A stretch of DNA of 64,000 bases from contig JAGAPO010000069.1 in NCBI GenBank assembly GCA_017623215.1, positions 1 to 64,000 of the forward strand. Direction: 5' to 3'. Below the pieces are notes generated by a model, which saw nothing but the letters and a program-made list of their open reading frames with translations, was not told the DNA's origin and did no database searches. The DNA comes from Lachnospiraceae bacterium (GTDB taxonomy: Bacteria; Bacillota; Clostridia; Lachnospirales; Lachnospiraceae). Position 1 is the stretch's first letter. Each line of letters opens with the position of its first letter. This document shows positions 9,466 through 18,186 of the stretch, one piece after another. The position numbers were made by a program, and so were the translations under genes.

Positions 9466-9540
9466 GAATTCGTAATCAAAAGAAAGCAGAACTATAACAG
9501 GTCCGGGAAGGACCGGGAAGTAAAAGAGGAGAATACGATT

Positions 9541-10485
9541 ATGAAGAAGTTATTAGCAGTTGTATTAACATGTGCATTAACAGTTGCGTCTCTGGCTGGA
9601 TGCGGCAACAGCGGCAGCGAGGGAACAACAGCAGGAACGACAGCGGGAACAACCGCAGAGGGAACTACTGCAGGAACAACAGCGGCAGCATCCAATTTCA
9701 ACACAGAGAAGAGCATTTCGGTTATTTCCAGAGAGGACGGCTCCGGTACAAGAGGTGCGTTCATCGAGCTGATGGGCATTGAGGTAAAGGGCGAGGACGG
9801 AACCAAGACCGATATGACAACCGTAGAGGCTGATATCGCAAATAAGACGGATGTTATGATGACCAGCGTTGCAGGCGACAAGTACGCAATCGGTTATGTA
9901 TCTCTCGGAAGCATGAATGACACGGTAAAGGCAGTTAAGATTGAAGGCGTAGAGGCAACCAAGGAGAACATCGTGAACGGAAGCTATGCAGTTGCAAGAC
10001 CGTTCAACATTGCAGTAAAGGGTGAGGCAGAAGGCCTGACCAAGGATTTCATCGACTTCATCTTAAGCAAGGAAGGTCAGGAAGTAATTGCAAAGGATTA
10101 CATTGAGGTAGTTGCGGATGCAGAGCCTTATGCAGGAACGAAGCCCGAAGGAACCATTACGGTAGCTGGTTCTTCCTCCGTATCCCCCATCATGGAGAAG
10201 TTAATTGAGGCATATGCAGAAGTGAACCCGAATGCAACCATCGAGCTTCAGACAAGCGATTCCACCGCTGGTATGACCGGTGCGGCAGACGGCACCTGTG
10301 ATATCGGAATGGCAAGCCGTGAGTTAAAGGACAGCGAGGTTGAAAAGGGTCTGACCGGTATCCAGATTGCACTTGATGGTATCGCGGTTATCGTAAACCA
10401 GGAGAATCCGGCAGACGATTTAACCAAGGAGCAGGTAAGACAGATTTACACCGGCGAAGTAACCAAGTGGGCTGACGTTCAGTAA
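9541..10485 (+). CDS. pstS: Phosphate-binding lipoprotein PstS, circularly permuted
   Basis: A 314-residue lipoprotein that captures phosphate outside the membrane for PstCAB. The signal peptide ends in the lipobox SLAGC (Cys21), followed by a Gly/Thr-rich linker. The mature domain is in an unusual order: the half with 'ISREDGSGTRGAF' (residues about 62-74), normally in the second half of PstS, comes first, and the half with 'VAGSSSVSP' (about 206), 'IGMASRELK' and 'ALDGIAVIVN', normally first, comes last. Every segment is present once, so this is a circular permutation and not a loss. GAGGAG sits upstream of ATG 9541. Confidence 0.93.
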   Translation: MKKLLAVVLTCALTVASLAGCGNSGSEGTTAGTTAGTTAEGTTAGTTAAASNFNTEKSISVISREDGSGTRGAFIELMGIEVKGEDGTKTDMTTVEADIANKTDVMMTSVAGDKYAIGYVSLGSMNDTVKAVKIEGVEATKENIVNGSYAVARPFNIAVKGEAEGLTKDFIDFILSKEGQEVIAKDYIEVVADAEPYAGTKPEGTITVAGSSSVSPIMEKLIEAYAEVNPNATIELQTSDSTAGMTGAADGTCDIGMASRELKDSEVEKGLTGIQIALDGIAVIVNQENPADDLTKEQVRQIYTGEVTKWADVQ

Positions 10486-10553
10486 GAACCCGCGGCTGCG
10501 GCGCAGAGCCGGTGCTTAAAAGAAAAAAGTATCCGGCGTACAGATAACAGACA

Positions 10554-10587
10554 GGGCTGCGTACTAAGACAGATTAGTGCGCAGCCC
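10554..10587 (+). other. Intergenic hairpin between pstS and pstC
   Basis: GGGCTGCGTACTAA (10554-10567) pairs with TTAGTGCGCAGCCC (10574-10587) with one G-U pair and a six-base loop. There is no T-run, so it is more likely an mRNA-stabilising or partial-termination element that keeps pstS expression above pstCAB. Confidence 0.5.
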
Positions 10588-10616
10588 CATACCCGTATCC
10601 GGAAATGAGGAGATAT

Positions 10617-11513
10617 ATGAAAAAGCGAAAAGAAATTATAATGAAATATATATCTATAGCATCTGAATTTGTAATGAAATATGTATTTATGGTAGCTGCG
10701 GCGGCCTCCATTCTGGCTGTGTTCCTGATCTGCGTATTCCTGTTTGCCAATGGAATTCCGGCAATGAAGGAAGTGGGAGTATTTCAATTCCTGTTCGGGA
10801 CCAAATGGGCGCCCGGCAATATTCCGGCATCGTATTCGATCTTCCCGATGATTCTGGGCAGTATCTATATAACAGGCGGTGCGATTCTGTTCGGGGTTCC
10901 GATTGGACTTCTGACCGCAATCTTTATGGCGCGCTTCTGCCCAAAGAAGCTTTACAAAGTATTAAAGCCGGCAGTCGAGCTGTTAGCCGGCATCCCTTCG
11001 ATTATCTATGGTTTCTTCGGCCTGGTAGTTCTGGTACCGCTTATCAGAACCGTATTTGAGCGGTTTGATACGAACGGAAAGAGCATCCTGACCGCATCAA
11101 TTCTGCTCGGAATTATGATTCTTCCAACCATTATCAATGTCAGTGAATCTTCCATCCGTGCGGTCCCGAACAGCTATTACGAGGGTGCGCTGGCGCTTGG
11201 AGCAACGCACGAAAGAGCGGTATTTTTTACCGTTGTACCGGCCGCGAAGTCCGGTATTCTGGCTGCGCTGGTACTCGGAATCGGCCGTGCAATTGGCGAG
11301 ACGATGGCAGTAATCATGGTTGCCGGCAATCAGCCGAGAATGCCTGACGGAATCTTTAAGGGAATCCGAACCATGACGGCCAATATTGTACTGGAAATGG
11401 GATATGCGACGGATCTGCACAGGGAGGTCTTGATTGCGACGGGAGTTGTCCTCTTCGTATTTATTCTGTTGATTAACCTGTCATTTTCAGCGCTGAAAAA
11501 GAAGTTGAACTAA
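10617..11513 (+). CDS. pstC: Phosphate ABC transporter permease PstC
   Basis: A 298-residue inner permease with six predicted membrane segments. It pairs with PstA to form the phosphate channel. The EAA loop region reads 'YYEGALALGATHERAVFFTVVPAAKSGI' and the conserved 'LAGIPSIIYGFFGL' is present. ATG 10617 follows GAGGAG at short spacing (4 bases); ATG 10641 (MKYISIASEF) is a possible alternative with no clear ribosome site. pstA follows after 16 bases. Confidence 0.94.
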   Translation: MKKRKEIIMKYISIASEFVMKYVFMVAAAASILAVFLICVFLFANGIPAMKEVGVFQFLFGTKWAPGNIPASYSIFPMILGSIYITGGAILFGVPIGLLTAIFMARFCPKKLYKVLKPAVELLAGIPSIIYGFFGLVVLVPLIRTVFERFDTNGKSILTASILLGIMILPTIINVSESSIRAVPNSYYEGALALGATHERAVFFTVVPAAKSGILAALVLGIGRAIGETMAVIMVAGNQPRMPDGIFKGIRTMTANIVLEMGYATDLHREVLIATGVVLFVFILLINLSFSALKKKLN

Positions 11514-11529
11514 GAAGGAGGAGAGAACA

Positions 11530-12432
11530 ATGGCAGAATTAACCGCAGACATGAAGAATGAACCGGTATCGGCCACAAAAAGGGGAAGAGGAAAGAAGAA
11601 GATTCGTCCGCTTTCTCTTCTGCTGCGCATTCTGGTATGGGGAGCGGCGGCAATAACATTTTTTGTACTGATATTCCTGGTTTCCTATATTCTAATTAAG
11701 GGCGTTCCGCATTTAAAACTGTCCTTATTCGAGTGGAAATATACCTCGGAGAACGTGTCAATGCTTCCGTCCATGATTAACACGCTTTTGATCACAATTC
11801 TGGCGCTCGCCGTAGCGATTCCGTTTGGAGTCGGAACCGCGATCTACCTGGTGGAATATGCGAAGAAAGGGAATAAATTCGTTGGAATCGTTCGTATTAC
11901 TGCGGAGACGCTTTCCGGAATCCCGTCCATTGTGTATGGTCTGTTCGGAATGCTCTTCTTTGTAACCTATCTGAAATGGGATTATTCCCTGCTTTCAGGT
12001 GCCGCAACCCTATCCATTATGGTGCTTCCGCTGATTATGAGAACAACGGAGGAAGCGCTGCTTGCGGTTCCGGACAGCTTCAGAGAGGCAAGCTACGGAC
12101 TGGGAGCGGGCAAGCTTCGTACCGTGTTCAAGATTGTTCTCCCCTCCGCGATTCCCGGAATTCTCTCCGGTGTAATACTCGCAGTCGGGCGAATCGTCGG
12201 AGAGACGGCGGCGTTAATCTATACCGCGGGAACGGTTGCAAAAATACCGAAGAATATCTTTTCCTCTACCAGAACCTTAAGCGTACACATGTATGTGCTT
12301 TCGGGCGAGGGTTTAAATATCAATGAATCGTATGCGACGGCGGTAGTACTGCTTATCGTTGTTCTGGTCATTAACTGGCTCTCCGGCCTTGCCGCAAAGA
12401 AGCTTACCAGTTCAGGACTCAGAGAAGAATAA
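11530..12432 (+). CDS. pstA: Phosphate ABC transporter permease PstA
   Basis: A 300-residue permease, the partner of PstC. A basic cytoplasmic head (residues 1-28) precedes six membrane segments. The family signatures '[14 protein letters not shown]' and the EAA-type loop '[29 protein letters not shown]' are present, and '[16 protein letters not shown]' matches PstA rather than PstC. AAGGAGGAG precedes ATG 11530. It sits in the pst operon with 20 bases to pstB. Confidence 0.95.
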   Translation: MAELTADMKNEPVSATKRGRGKKKIRPLSLLLRILVWGAAAITFFVLIFLVSYILIKGVPHLKLSLFEWKYTSENVSMLPSMINTLLITILALAVAIPFGVGTAIYLVEYAKKGNKFVGIVRITAETLSGIPSIVYGLFGMLFFVTYLKWDYSLLSGAATLSIMVLPLIMRTTEEALLAVPDSFREASYGLGAGKLRTVFKIVLPSAIPGILSGVILAVGRIVGETAALIYTAGTVAKIPKNIFSSTRTLSVHMYVLSGEGLNINESYATAVVLLIVVLVINWLSGLAAKKLTSSGLREE

Positions 12433-12452
12433 GAAATATAAGGGAGATTACT

Positions 12453-13205
12453 ATGGCAGAGAAAATCAAGGTATCCAATCTGGATTTATATTATGGGAAT
12501 TTTCAGGCTCTTAAGAATATTAATCTTACATTAGAGGAAAGGCAGATTTCCGCGTTTATCGGACCGTCCGGCTGCGGAAAATCCACGCTGTTAAAGTCGT
12601 TAAACCGAATGAATGATCTGGTTGAGGGATGTCGAATCGAGGGAGAGGTTCTGCTCGACGGCGTTAACATTTATGATAATATGGATGTGAACGATCTGCG
12701 CAAACGCGTCGGAATGGTATTCCAGAAGCCGAATCCCTTCCCGATGAGTATTTATGACAATATCGCGTATGGCCCCAGGACGCATGGTATCCGGGCGAAA
12801 TATAAGCTGGATGAGATCGTGGAGAGGTCGCTGAAAAGCGCGGCTATCTGGGATGAGGTAAAGGATCGCCTGAAGAAGAGTGCACTCGGTCTGTCCGGCG
12901 GACAGCAGCAAAGGCTTTGTATCGCGAGAGCGCTCGCGGTGAATCCGGAGGTATTGCTGATGGATGAGCCGACAAGTGCGCTTGACCCGATCTCCACCTC
13001 CAAGATAGAAGAGCTTGCCATTGAGCTGAAAAAGGATTATACTATTATCATAGTCACTCACAATATGCAGCAGGCGACGAGAATCTCGGATAAGACCGCA
13101 TTCTTCCTGCTCGGTGAGGTTGTCGAGTATGATGATACGGAGAAGCTGTTCTCCATGCCGAAGGATAAGAGAACCGAGGATTACATTACGGGAAGATTCG
13201 GCTGA
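12453..13205 (+). CDS. pstB: Phosphate ABC transporter ATP-binding protein PstB
   Basis: A 250-residue cytoplasmic ATPase that drives PstSCA. Walker A '[11 protein letters not shown]' (about residues 32-42), the Q-loop 'VFQKPNPFP' typical of PstB, the signature '[15 protein letters not shown]', Walker B '[12 protein letters not shown]' and the H-loop '[10 protein letters not shown]' are all intact. The length is normal. It is followed by phoU after about 146 bases that hold no clear terminator. Confidence 0.97.
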   Translation: MAEKIKVSNLDLYYGNFQALKNINLTLEERQISAFIGPSGCGKSTLLKSLNRMNDLVEGCRIEGEVLLDGVNIYDNMDVNDLRKRVGMVFQKPNPFPMSIYDNIAYGPRTHGIRAKYKLDEIVERSLKSAAIWDEVKDRLKKSALGLSGGQQQRLCIARALAVNPEVLLMDEPTSALDPISTSKIEELAIELKKDYTIIIVTHNMQQATRISDKTAFFLLGEVVEYDDTEKLFSMPKDKRTEDYITGRFG

Positions 13206-13351
13206 TGCGGTGCCTGGATCGGCAGACGGACTGGTCAGGAGACACTCGGAGCAGAGGGAGAACCGGTCAGGAAGCGGTACGGTTATGTATCGTTTCTGAA
13301 TAGAATGTCAATAGATTGAGCGGCCGGGAGGCTGCGGAAGGTGAGGATGGA

Positions 13352-13996
13352 ATGAGAAGTCGTTTTGATTCCCAGCTCGAGAATCTGAATAACGAGCTGG
13401 TTAATATGGGAGCTATGATTGAGACTGCAATAGGGAACGCGGTCAAGGCTCTGATGCATAAGGATGTGGATCTGGCAAAGAAAGCGGTCAGCTATGATGC
13501 CGAGATCAATCACAAGGAGAGAGAGATTGAGGGGGACTGCCTGAAGCTTCTGCTCCAACAGCAGCCGGTGGCAAGGGATTTGAGACTGATTTCTTCGGCA
13601 CTGAAGATGATTACAGACATGGAGCGTGTCGGCGATCACGCATCGGATATTTCCGAGATTGTGATTATGCTTGCTGATAAGCCGTATCAGGATAAGCTGA
13701 AGCAGCTCCCGAAGATGGCAGAAGTGACAATTCAGATGCTCAATGACTGTGTGGATGCGTTCATTCGAAAGGATCTGGAACTGGCGAACAGCGTAATCAA
13801 GCGGGATGACGAGGTGGATTCACTGTTCGATGAGGAGAAGAACAGCCTTCTGTCCGTTATACGGGAGAATGTTGATAACGGGGAGGTTGCGCTGGATCTG
13901 CTGATGATCGCCAAGTATTTTGAAAGAATCGGAGACCATGCAACGAATATTGCTGAATGGGTTGTATTTTCGATTACGGGAGAGCATAAACAGTAA
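13352..13996 (+). CDS. phoU: Phosphate regulon regulator PhoU
   Basis: A 214-residue all-helical protein made of two PhoU repeats. It links Pst transport to the PhoR kinase and dampens signalling when phosphate is plentiful. Typical motifs: 'FDSQLENLNNELVNMG' start, 'ERVGDHASDISEI' in the first repeat (about residues 91-103) and 'FERIGDHATNIAEWV' in the second. Start ATG 13352 has GAGG 5 bases upstream; a 12-residue longer frame is less likely. It sits between pstB and phoB, in the classic order. Confidence 0.95.
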   Translation: MRSRFDSQLENLNNELVNMGAMIETAIGNAVKALMHKDVDLAKKAVSYDAEINHKEREIEGDCLKLLLQQQPVARDLRLISSALKMITDMERVGDHASDISEIVIMLADKPYQDKLKQLPKMAEVTIQMLNDCVDAFIRKDLELANSVIKRDDEVDSLFDEEKNSLLSVIRENVDNGEVALDLLMIAKYFERIGDHATNIAEWVVFSITGEHKQ

Positions 13997-14046
13997 CAGT
14001 AGCACAGGGAATTCTGACAGGGAGCTGTGCGGAAATGAGGAATGGG

Positions 14047-14730
14047 ATGCAGAGGATATATTGTGTAGAAGACGATCAGAATATCAGGGATCTCATTGTA
14101 TATGCGCTTGGAACCGCAGGATTTGAGGCGAAGGGCTTTGAAAAAGCATCCGAGCTGTATGAGGAGATGAAACGGCAGATGCCGAGTCTGGTGCTGTTGG
14201 ACATTATGCTTCCGGAGGAGGACGGAATGTCGGTTCTGAAGCATATCCGGACGGATGCCGCGACGAAAAGACTTCCGGTTATTATGCTCACGGCCAAGTC
14301 GGCGGAGTTCGACAAGGTGATGGGACTCGATAACGGAGCGGATGATTATATTACCAAGCCGTTCGGTGTTATGGAGATGATTTCACGCGTGAAGGCGGTT
14401 CTGCGCAGAACGGGCGGAAGCACGGAGGATACCAAGCTGATGCTCGGAGGAATCGTGCTGGATGTGTAGAGCCACATTGTAATGGTGAACGGGGATAAGA
14501 TTACGCTCACTTTCAAGGAATTTGAGCTGCTGCAGTACCTGATGAAGAATGCGGGAATTGTACTCAGCCGCGATAAGTTAATGTCTGCGGTCTGGGGCTT
14601 TGATTTTGAAGGCGAGAGCCGGACGGTGGATATGCATATCAAGACGCTGCGCCAGAAGCTTGGAATCTGCGGAACGATGATTGAGACGGTGCGCGGGGTT
14701 GGGTATAAGATCTGTGATGTCAGCCTGTAG
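14047..14730 (+). pseudogene. phoB: PhoB-type response regulator interrupted by an in-frame amber codon
   Basis: An OmpR/PhoB-family regulator that would be 227 residues. The receiver domain is complete: 'VEDDQNIRDL', phosphoacceptor 'VLLDIMLP' (Asp near residue 49), 'MLTAKSAEFDKV' and 'DDYITKPFG'. The winged-helix output is also complete ('LTFKEFELLQYLM', 'SRTVDMHIKTLRQKL', 'VRGVGYKI'). Between them, in the linker, TAG at 14467-14469 breaks the frame; the same frame resumes without any shift. A new ATG at 14482 has no ribosome site. As written the cell would make a DNA-binding-less receiver, unless the amber is read through or is a sequencing error. GAGG precedes ATG 14047; phoR follows. Confidence 0.9.
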
Positions 14731-14840
14731 GGGTTCGATTCGGGACTGCTGCCTGTGAGACGGATCGAAAGAGGCTGCAGAAGGACAAGATGCGGTATAC
14801 ATGTGGATTTTGAGCAGAGAAAAGGGGAGGAATGCAGAGC

Positions 14841-16526
14841 ATGAGGAACAGAATTTACTGGAATATGGGAGTGCTCTCGGTAGTTACCATTTTGCTGACT
14901 TCCCTGATTACATTGAGCGTAAGCTATCGGATTTATTTTCAGCAGATACGCGATGGAATTAAGAATGAGGCGATCCAGATTGAGAATGGATACCGGCATG
15001 CCGAGGATCCGATTGCGTATCTGAACAGTATGGATACGGTAAGCGAGGAGATGCGGATTACTGTTATTGAGCCGAATGGTACTGTGGAATATGACAGCAT
15101 TACAGATGAGAGTACCATGGGGAATCACGCAGACAGGCCGGAGGTCGAGGAAGCCGTTCAAAAGGGCTATTCCGAGCAGAAACGATTCTCGGAGACATAC
15201 GGAAAAGAGACCTATTATTATGCTGTTCTGATGGAGGATGGAAAGGTCCTTCGAATTGCAAATACATCGGATTCGGTGCTTGGATTGTATGTGCGGATGC
15301 TTCCTGTCATGGTAGCATTATCTGTACTGGTCCTGCTGGTTGTGCTTCTCATTGCGGCCAGGATGACAAAGAAGCTGGTGGAGCCGCTGAACCGGCTGGA
15401 TCTGCAGAATCCGATAGCGAAGGCGGAATATGAGGAGATTACGCCGCTGCTTCGCAGACTGTCGGATCAGAATGAGCAGATCGAGAGACAGCTTAGCATG
15501 ATGCGGCGCAGACAAGAGGAATTCACGGCGATTACGGAGAATATGTCAGAGGGATTGGTGGTACTGGATCATCATCTGACCATCCTTTCGGTAAATAAAA
15601 GCGCAGTGCAGCTGCTGAACGCCCGGCCGGGAAATTATCAGAATCAGAATCTTCTGAGGCTCAGCCGTAATCTGAGAATTAAAGAAAGCGTGGAGAACGC
15701 TCTGCTCGGAAAGCATAAGGATGAGATCTGGGAGGAGGAAAGCCTTCAGGTTCTGACAAGCCCCGTTATGCATGATGGACGTGTAAAGGGCGCGGTGCTT
15801 CTGGTACTGGATGTATCGGAGCGGATGAAAGCAGAACGAAGCAGGAAGGAATTCTCCGCCAATGTATCGCATGAGCTGAAGACGCCGCTCACATCCATAT
15901 CCGGGTTCGCCGAGATGATGGAGCAGGGAATGGTACGTCCCGCGGATATGAAGACATTTGCGGGGAAGATTCACGCAGAAGCCCTGCATTTGATTAAGCT
16001 GGTTCAGGATATTATGGAGCTGTCGAAGTTAGATGAAGGCATTACGAATTATGCAAAGGAACACGTTGATTTGCGAAGAATAGCGGAATCGGTCGTGGAT
16101 CGTCTGACCCCCCAGGCGCAGAATCGGAAGGTAACGGTTACGCTGACAGGAGATTCTGCGGTTGTATACGGAATCAGGCAGATGATAGAGGAATTGGTGT
16201 ATAATCTGTTGGAGAATGCGATAAAATACAATAAAGACGGCGGAAGTGTGACCATACAGACCGTCCCGGAGACGGGGTGGGCGGTACTTGTAGTATCGGA
16301 TACCGGAATCGGAATTCCGGCGGACGATACGGAGCGGGTATTCGAACGGTTCTACCGGGTGGACAAGAGCCATTCGAAAAAAATATCGGGAACGGGCCTT
16401 GGACTGTCCATTGTGAAGCATGCGGCCGAATATCACAAGGCCGAGGTGAAGTTAGAAAGCCAGTTGGATGTCGGAACGACGATTACAGTGCGATTTCCGG
16501 CGGATGCGGCAGAGGATGAAAGATAA
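14841..16526 (+). CDS. phoR: Phosphate regulon sensor histidine kinase PhoR
   Basis: A 561-residue membrane kinase, partner of the phoB product. Order: membrane segment at about residues 9-30, an extracellular sensory domain, a second membrane segment at about 155-178, a PAS-like domain ('ITENMSEGLVVLDHHLTILSVN'), HisKA with the phosphorylated His in 'VSHELKTPLTS' (about residue 343), and an ATPase domain with 'NLLENAIKYN', 'DTGIGIP' and 'GTGLGLSIVK'. I chose ATG 14841, 10 bases after GGGGAGG; ATG 14832 is too close to it. All catalytic motifs are intact, in contrast with phoB. Confidence 0.93.
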   Translation: MRNRIYWNMGVLSVVTILLTSLITLSVSYRIYFQQIRDGIKNEAIQIENGYRHAEDPIAYLNSMDTVSEEMRITVIEPNGTVEYDSITDESTMGNHADRPEVEEAVQKGYSEQKRFSETYGKETYYYAVLMEDGKVLRIANTSDSVLGLYVRMLPVMVALSVLVLLVVLLIAARMTKKLVEPLNRLDLQNPIAKAEYEEITPLLRRLSDQNEQIERQLSMMRRRQEEFTAITENMSEGLVVLDHHLTILSVNKSAVQLLNARPGNYQNQNLLRLSRNLRIKESVENALLGKHKDEIWEEESLQVLTSPVMHDGRVKGAVLLVLDVSERMKAERSRKEFSANVSHELKTPLTSISGFAEMMEQGMVRPADMKTFAGKIHAEALHLIKLVQDIMELSKLDEGITNYAKEHVDLRRIAESVVDRLTPQAQNRKVTVTLTGDSAVVYGIRQMIEELVYNLLENAIKYNKDGGSVTIQTVPETGWAVLVVSDTGIGIPADDTERVFERFYRVDKSHSKKISGTGLGLSIVKHAAEYHKAEVKLESQLDVGTTITVRFPADAAEDER

Positions 16527-16653
16527 GCCGCGATTTTAGCCGGATGCGGAGAACGGGCAGGGAGGAGGAAGCGCATGCCTGGGCGGAATTCCTGAGGTAA
16601 GGTCTCTGACCGGACGCGGAGAACGGAAAAAGAACGAAGAAGGAAGGTGCCCT

Positions 16654-17151
16654 GTGGAAGAAAAGAAGAGAAACGAGACGAGGCCGGTAAGAGGCGTGGA
16701 ATATTCAAAGACCGAACAGATTCAGATTGTAATGCCGGAGTCCATCAACGGAAGCGGGCGGCTGTTCGGCGGAAAGCTGTTGGAATGGATTGATGTGGTT
16801 GCCGCGGTGGTGGCAAGGCGGCATTCCGGCAGCAATGTCACGACGGCCTGTATCGACCAGCTGATTTTCAAGCAGGGCGCATATGTCAACGATATGCTGG
16901 TGTTAATCGGCCGGGTAACCTGGGTGGGGCGAACTTCTATGGAGATTCGGGTGGATACCTATGTGGAGGACCCGGACGGTATGAGGCGGCCGATTAACCG
17001 GGCGTATCTGGTTATGGTTGCGGTTGATGAGAAAGGAAAGGCCGTTCCGGTTCCGGAGCTTGCGGTTCAGACTGAGGCAGAGCGCGCGGAATGGGGGAAC
17101 GGCGTTAAGAGGAATGAGCTGCGCAGGGAGCGGAGGCAGCAGGGGTATTGA
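16654..17151 (+). CDS. Acyl-CoA thioesterase, hotdog fold (YciA/BACH-like)
   Basis: A 165-residue single-hotdog thioesterase that hydrolyses acyl-CoA to free acid and CoA. The diagnostic stretch is 'GRLFGGKLLEWIDVVAAVVA' (about residues 35-54), followed by 'VTTACIDQLIFK' and 'VGRTSMEIRV'. The C-terminus is a basic tail. The start is GTG 16654 behind GGAAGG. A near-identical 17-base direct repeat (CCGGAYGCGGAGAACGG) occurs at about 16539 and 16609 just upstream; its meaning is unclear. Confidence 0.85.
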   Translation: MEEKKRNETRPVRGVEYSKTEQIQIVMPESINGSGRLFGGKLLEWIDVVAAVVARRHSGSNVTTACIDQLIFKQGAYVNDMLVLIGRVTWVGRTSMEIRVDTYVEDPDGMRRPINRAYLVMVAVDEKGKAVPVPELAVQTEAERAEWGNGVKRNELRRERRQQGY

Positions 17152-17303
17152 CGCTTGTTACAGCAAACGGTGCGGACATAAAGGATAAGACGCCTTCCGT
17201 GCTTCCGATCGGCTTGGCCCTAAAGATATCGTGGAACGGAAAGCAGTGCAGGCGCGCCTCAGGGTCGTAGCGGTAGCTTTGATCGCCTTTTTAACGGCTC
17301 CTG

Positions 17304-17804
17304 TTAGCAGCCCTTTTTGGGATGGAGCTGATCCATTACGGCGATGAATGTATGATAGCCGGAAGACTTGCGGGTCTTTTTAGGAGCAAGAATATTCAGA
17401 ATCTTACGGTTGCGCCTGTAGCGGCGGTAGCGCTTCTTCTGCAGGATGCGCGCAGCTTTGCCAGGCTTTAATTCGGATGGATTCAGACCGTTCTCTTCCA
17501 TAATGCGTCCGAGTTCCTGTCTGCGCATGTACAGACGGAGCAGCCGGACTGCTTTCAAAGCCATAAATCCAGCCGCGGTCCCGAACAAAATCAGCTTTAT
17601 TTTAGGCAGAAGAGCGATAATATTCTGAATCACAGCAGTCAGATCATCCGGCGAAATCTCATCAAAGCGTTTTCCAACTAAAGGGGCGAACACATTTTTA
17701 CGTTTGCGGGAATCGGAGCCCCTGGAATCAGCAGCCGTTCCCTGCTCGGCTGTTCCGGCCGCATCTCTGGCGCCGGCTGACGAGGAATATGTATAATTGC
17801 TCAT
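17304..17804 (-). CDS. Hypothetical protein with one membrane segment and a basic tail
   Basis: A 166-residue protein of unknown function. The first about 40 residues are polar and Ser/Gly/Ala-rich, then 'LTAVIQNIIALLPKIKLILFGTAAGFMALKAV' forms one likely membrane segment (about residues 68-87). The C-terminal third is strongly basic ('KKRYRRYRRNRK'). AAGGAGG lies 6 bases before ATG 17804, so translation is well supported. No family is recognised. About 150 bases between its stop and the thioesterase hold nothing I can assign. Confidence 0.7.
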   Translation of the reverse strand: MSNYTYSSSAGARDAAGTAEQGTAADSRGSDSRKRKNVFAPLVGKRFDEISPDDLTAVIQNIIALLPKIKLILFGTAAGFMALKAVRLLRLYMRRQELGRIMEENGLNPSELKPGKAARILQKKRYRRYRRNRKILNILAPKKTRKSSGYHTFIAVMDQLHPKKGC

Positions 17805-17962
17805 GAAAAACCTCCTTCACAGAATCATATCCGTTACAAAATGTTCTGTCTTTATCTTACTCTCAAATCAAATATTTTTCAAGATCCCGCTCCTCTAAAA
17901 CTCTGCTCTTCTGATGAATCCCGTTTTTAAGGTTACAAGCCCCGATATTCCGAAACTGCACA

Positions 17963-18042
17963 GCCGTGCCGCATTGCACTATGTCTAACACGCCCTTTTG
18001 TCAGAACCGGGCGTAGTTAGACATAGTGCAATGCGGCACGGC
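17963..18042. repeat. 80-base near-perfect palindrome (33-bp arms)
   Basis: The left arm 17963-17995 (starting GCCGTGCCGCATTGC) is the exact complement of 18009-18042 apart from one extra A in the right arm; the loop is 13 bases. It lies in the divergent space (17805-18186) between the basic-tail protein and the M3 peptidase gene. There is no T-run on either side, so it is not an ordinary terminator. It may be a small mobile palindrome or a structured RNA. Confidence 0.8.
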
Positions 18043-18186
18043 GTCTGTTTGGAAAAAAACTGATGTTCGATTTCACAAAGTGCTGGCAATCAGAATCGTT
18101 TTGGAGTATAATAAAAGAGACTTGGACTCTCGTGCTCAGCGAGACAAAGTGCGACAAAAAGAGGTAAGGAAAAAGGAGGAACGTGG

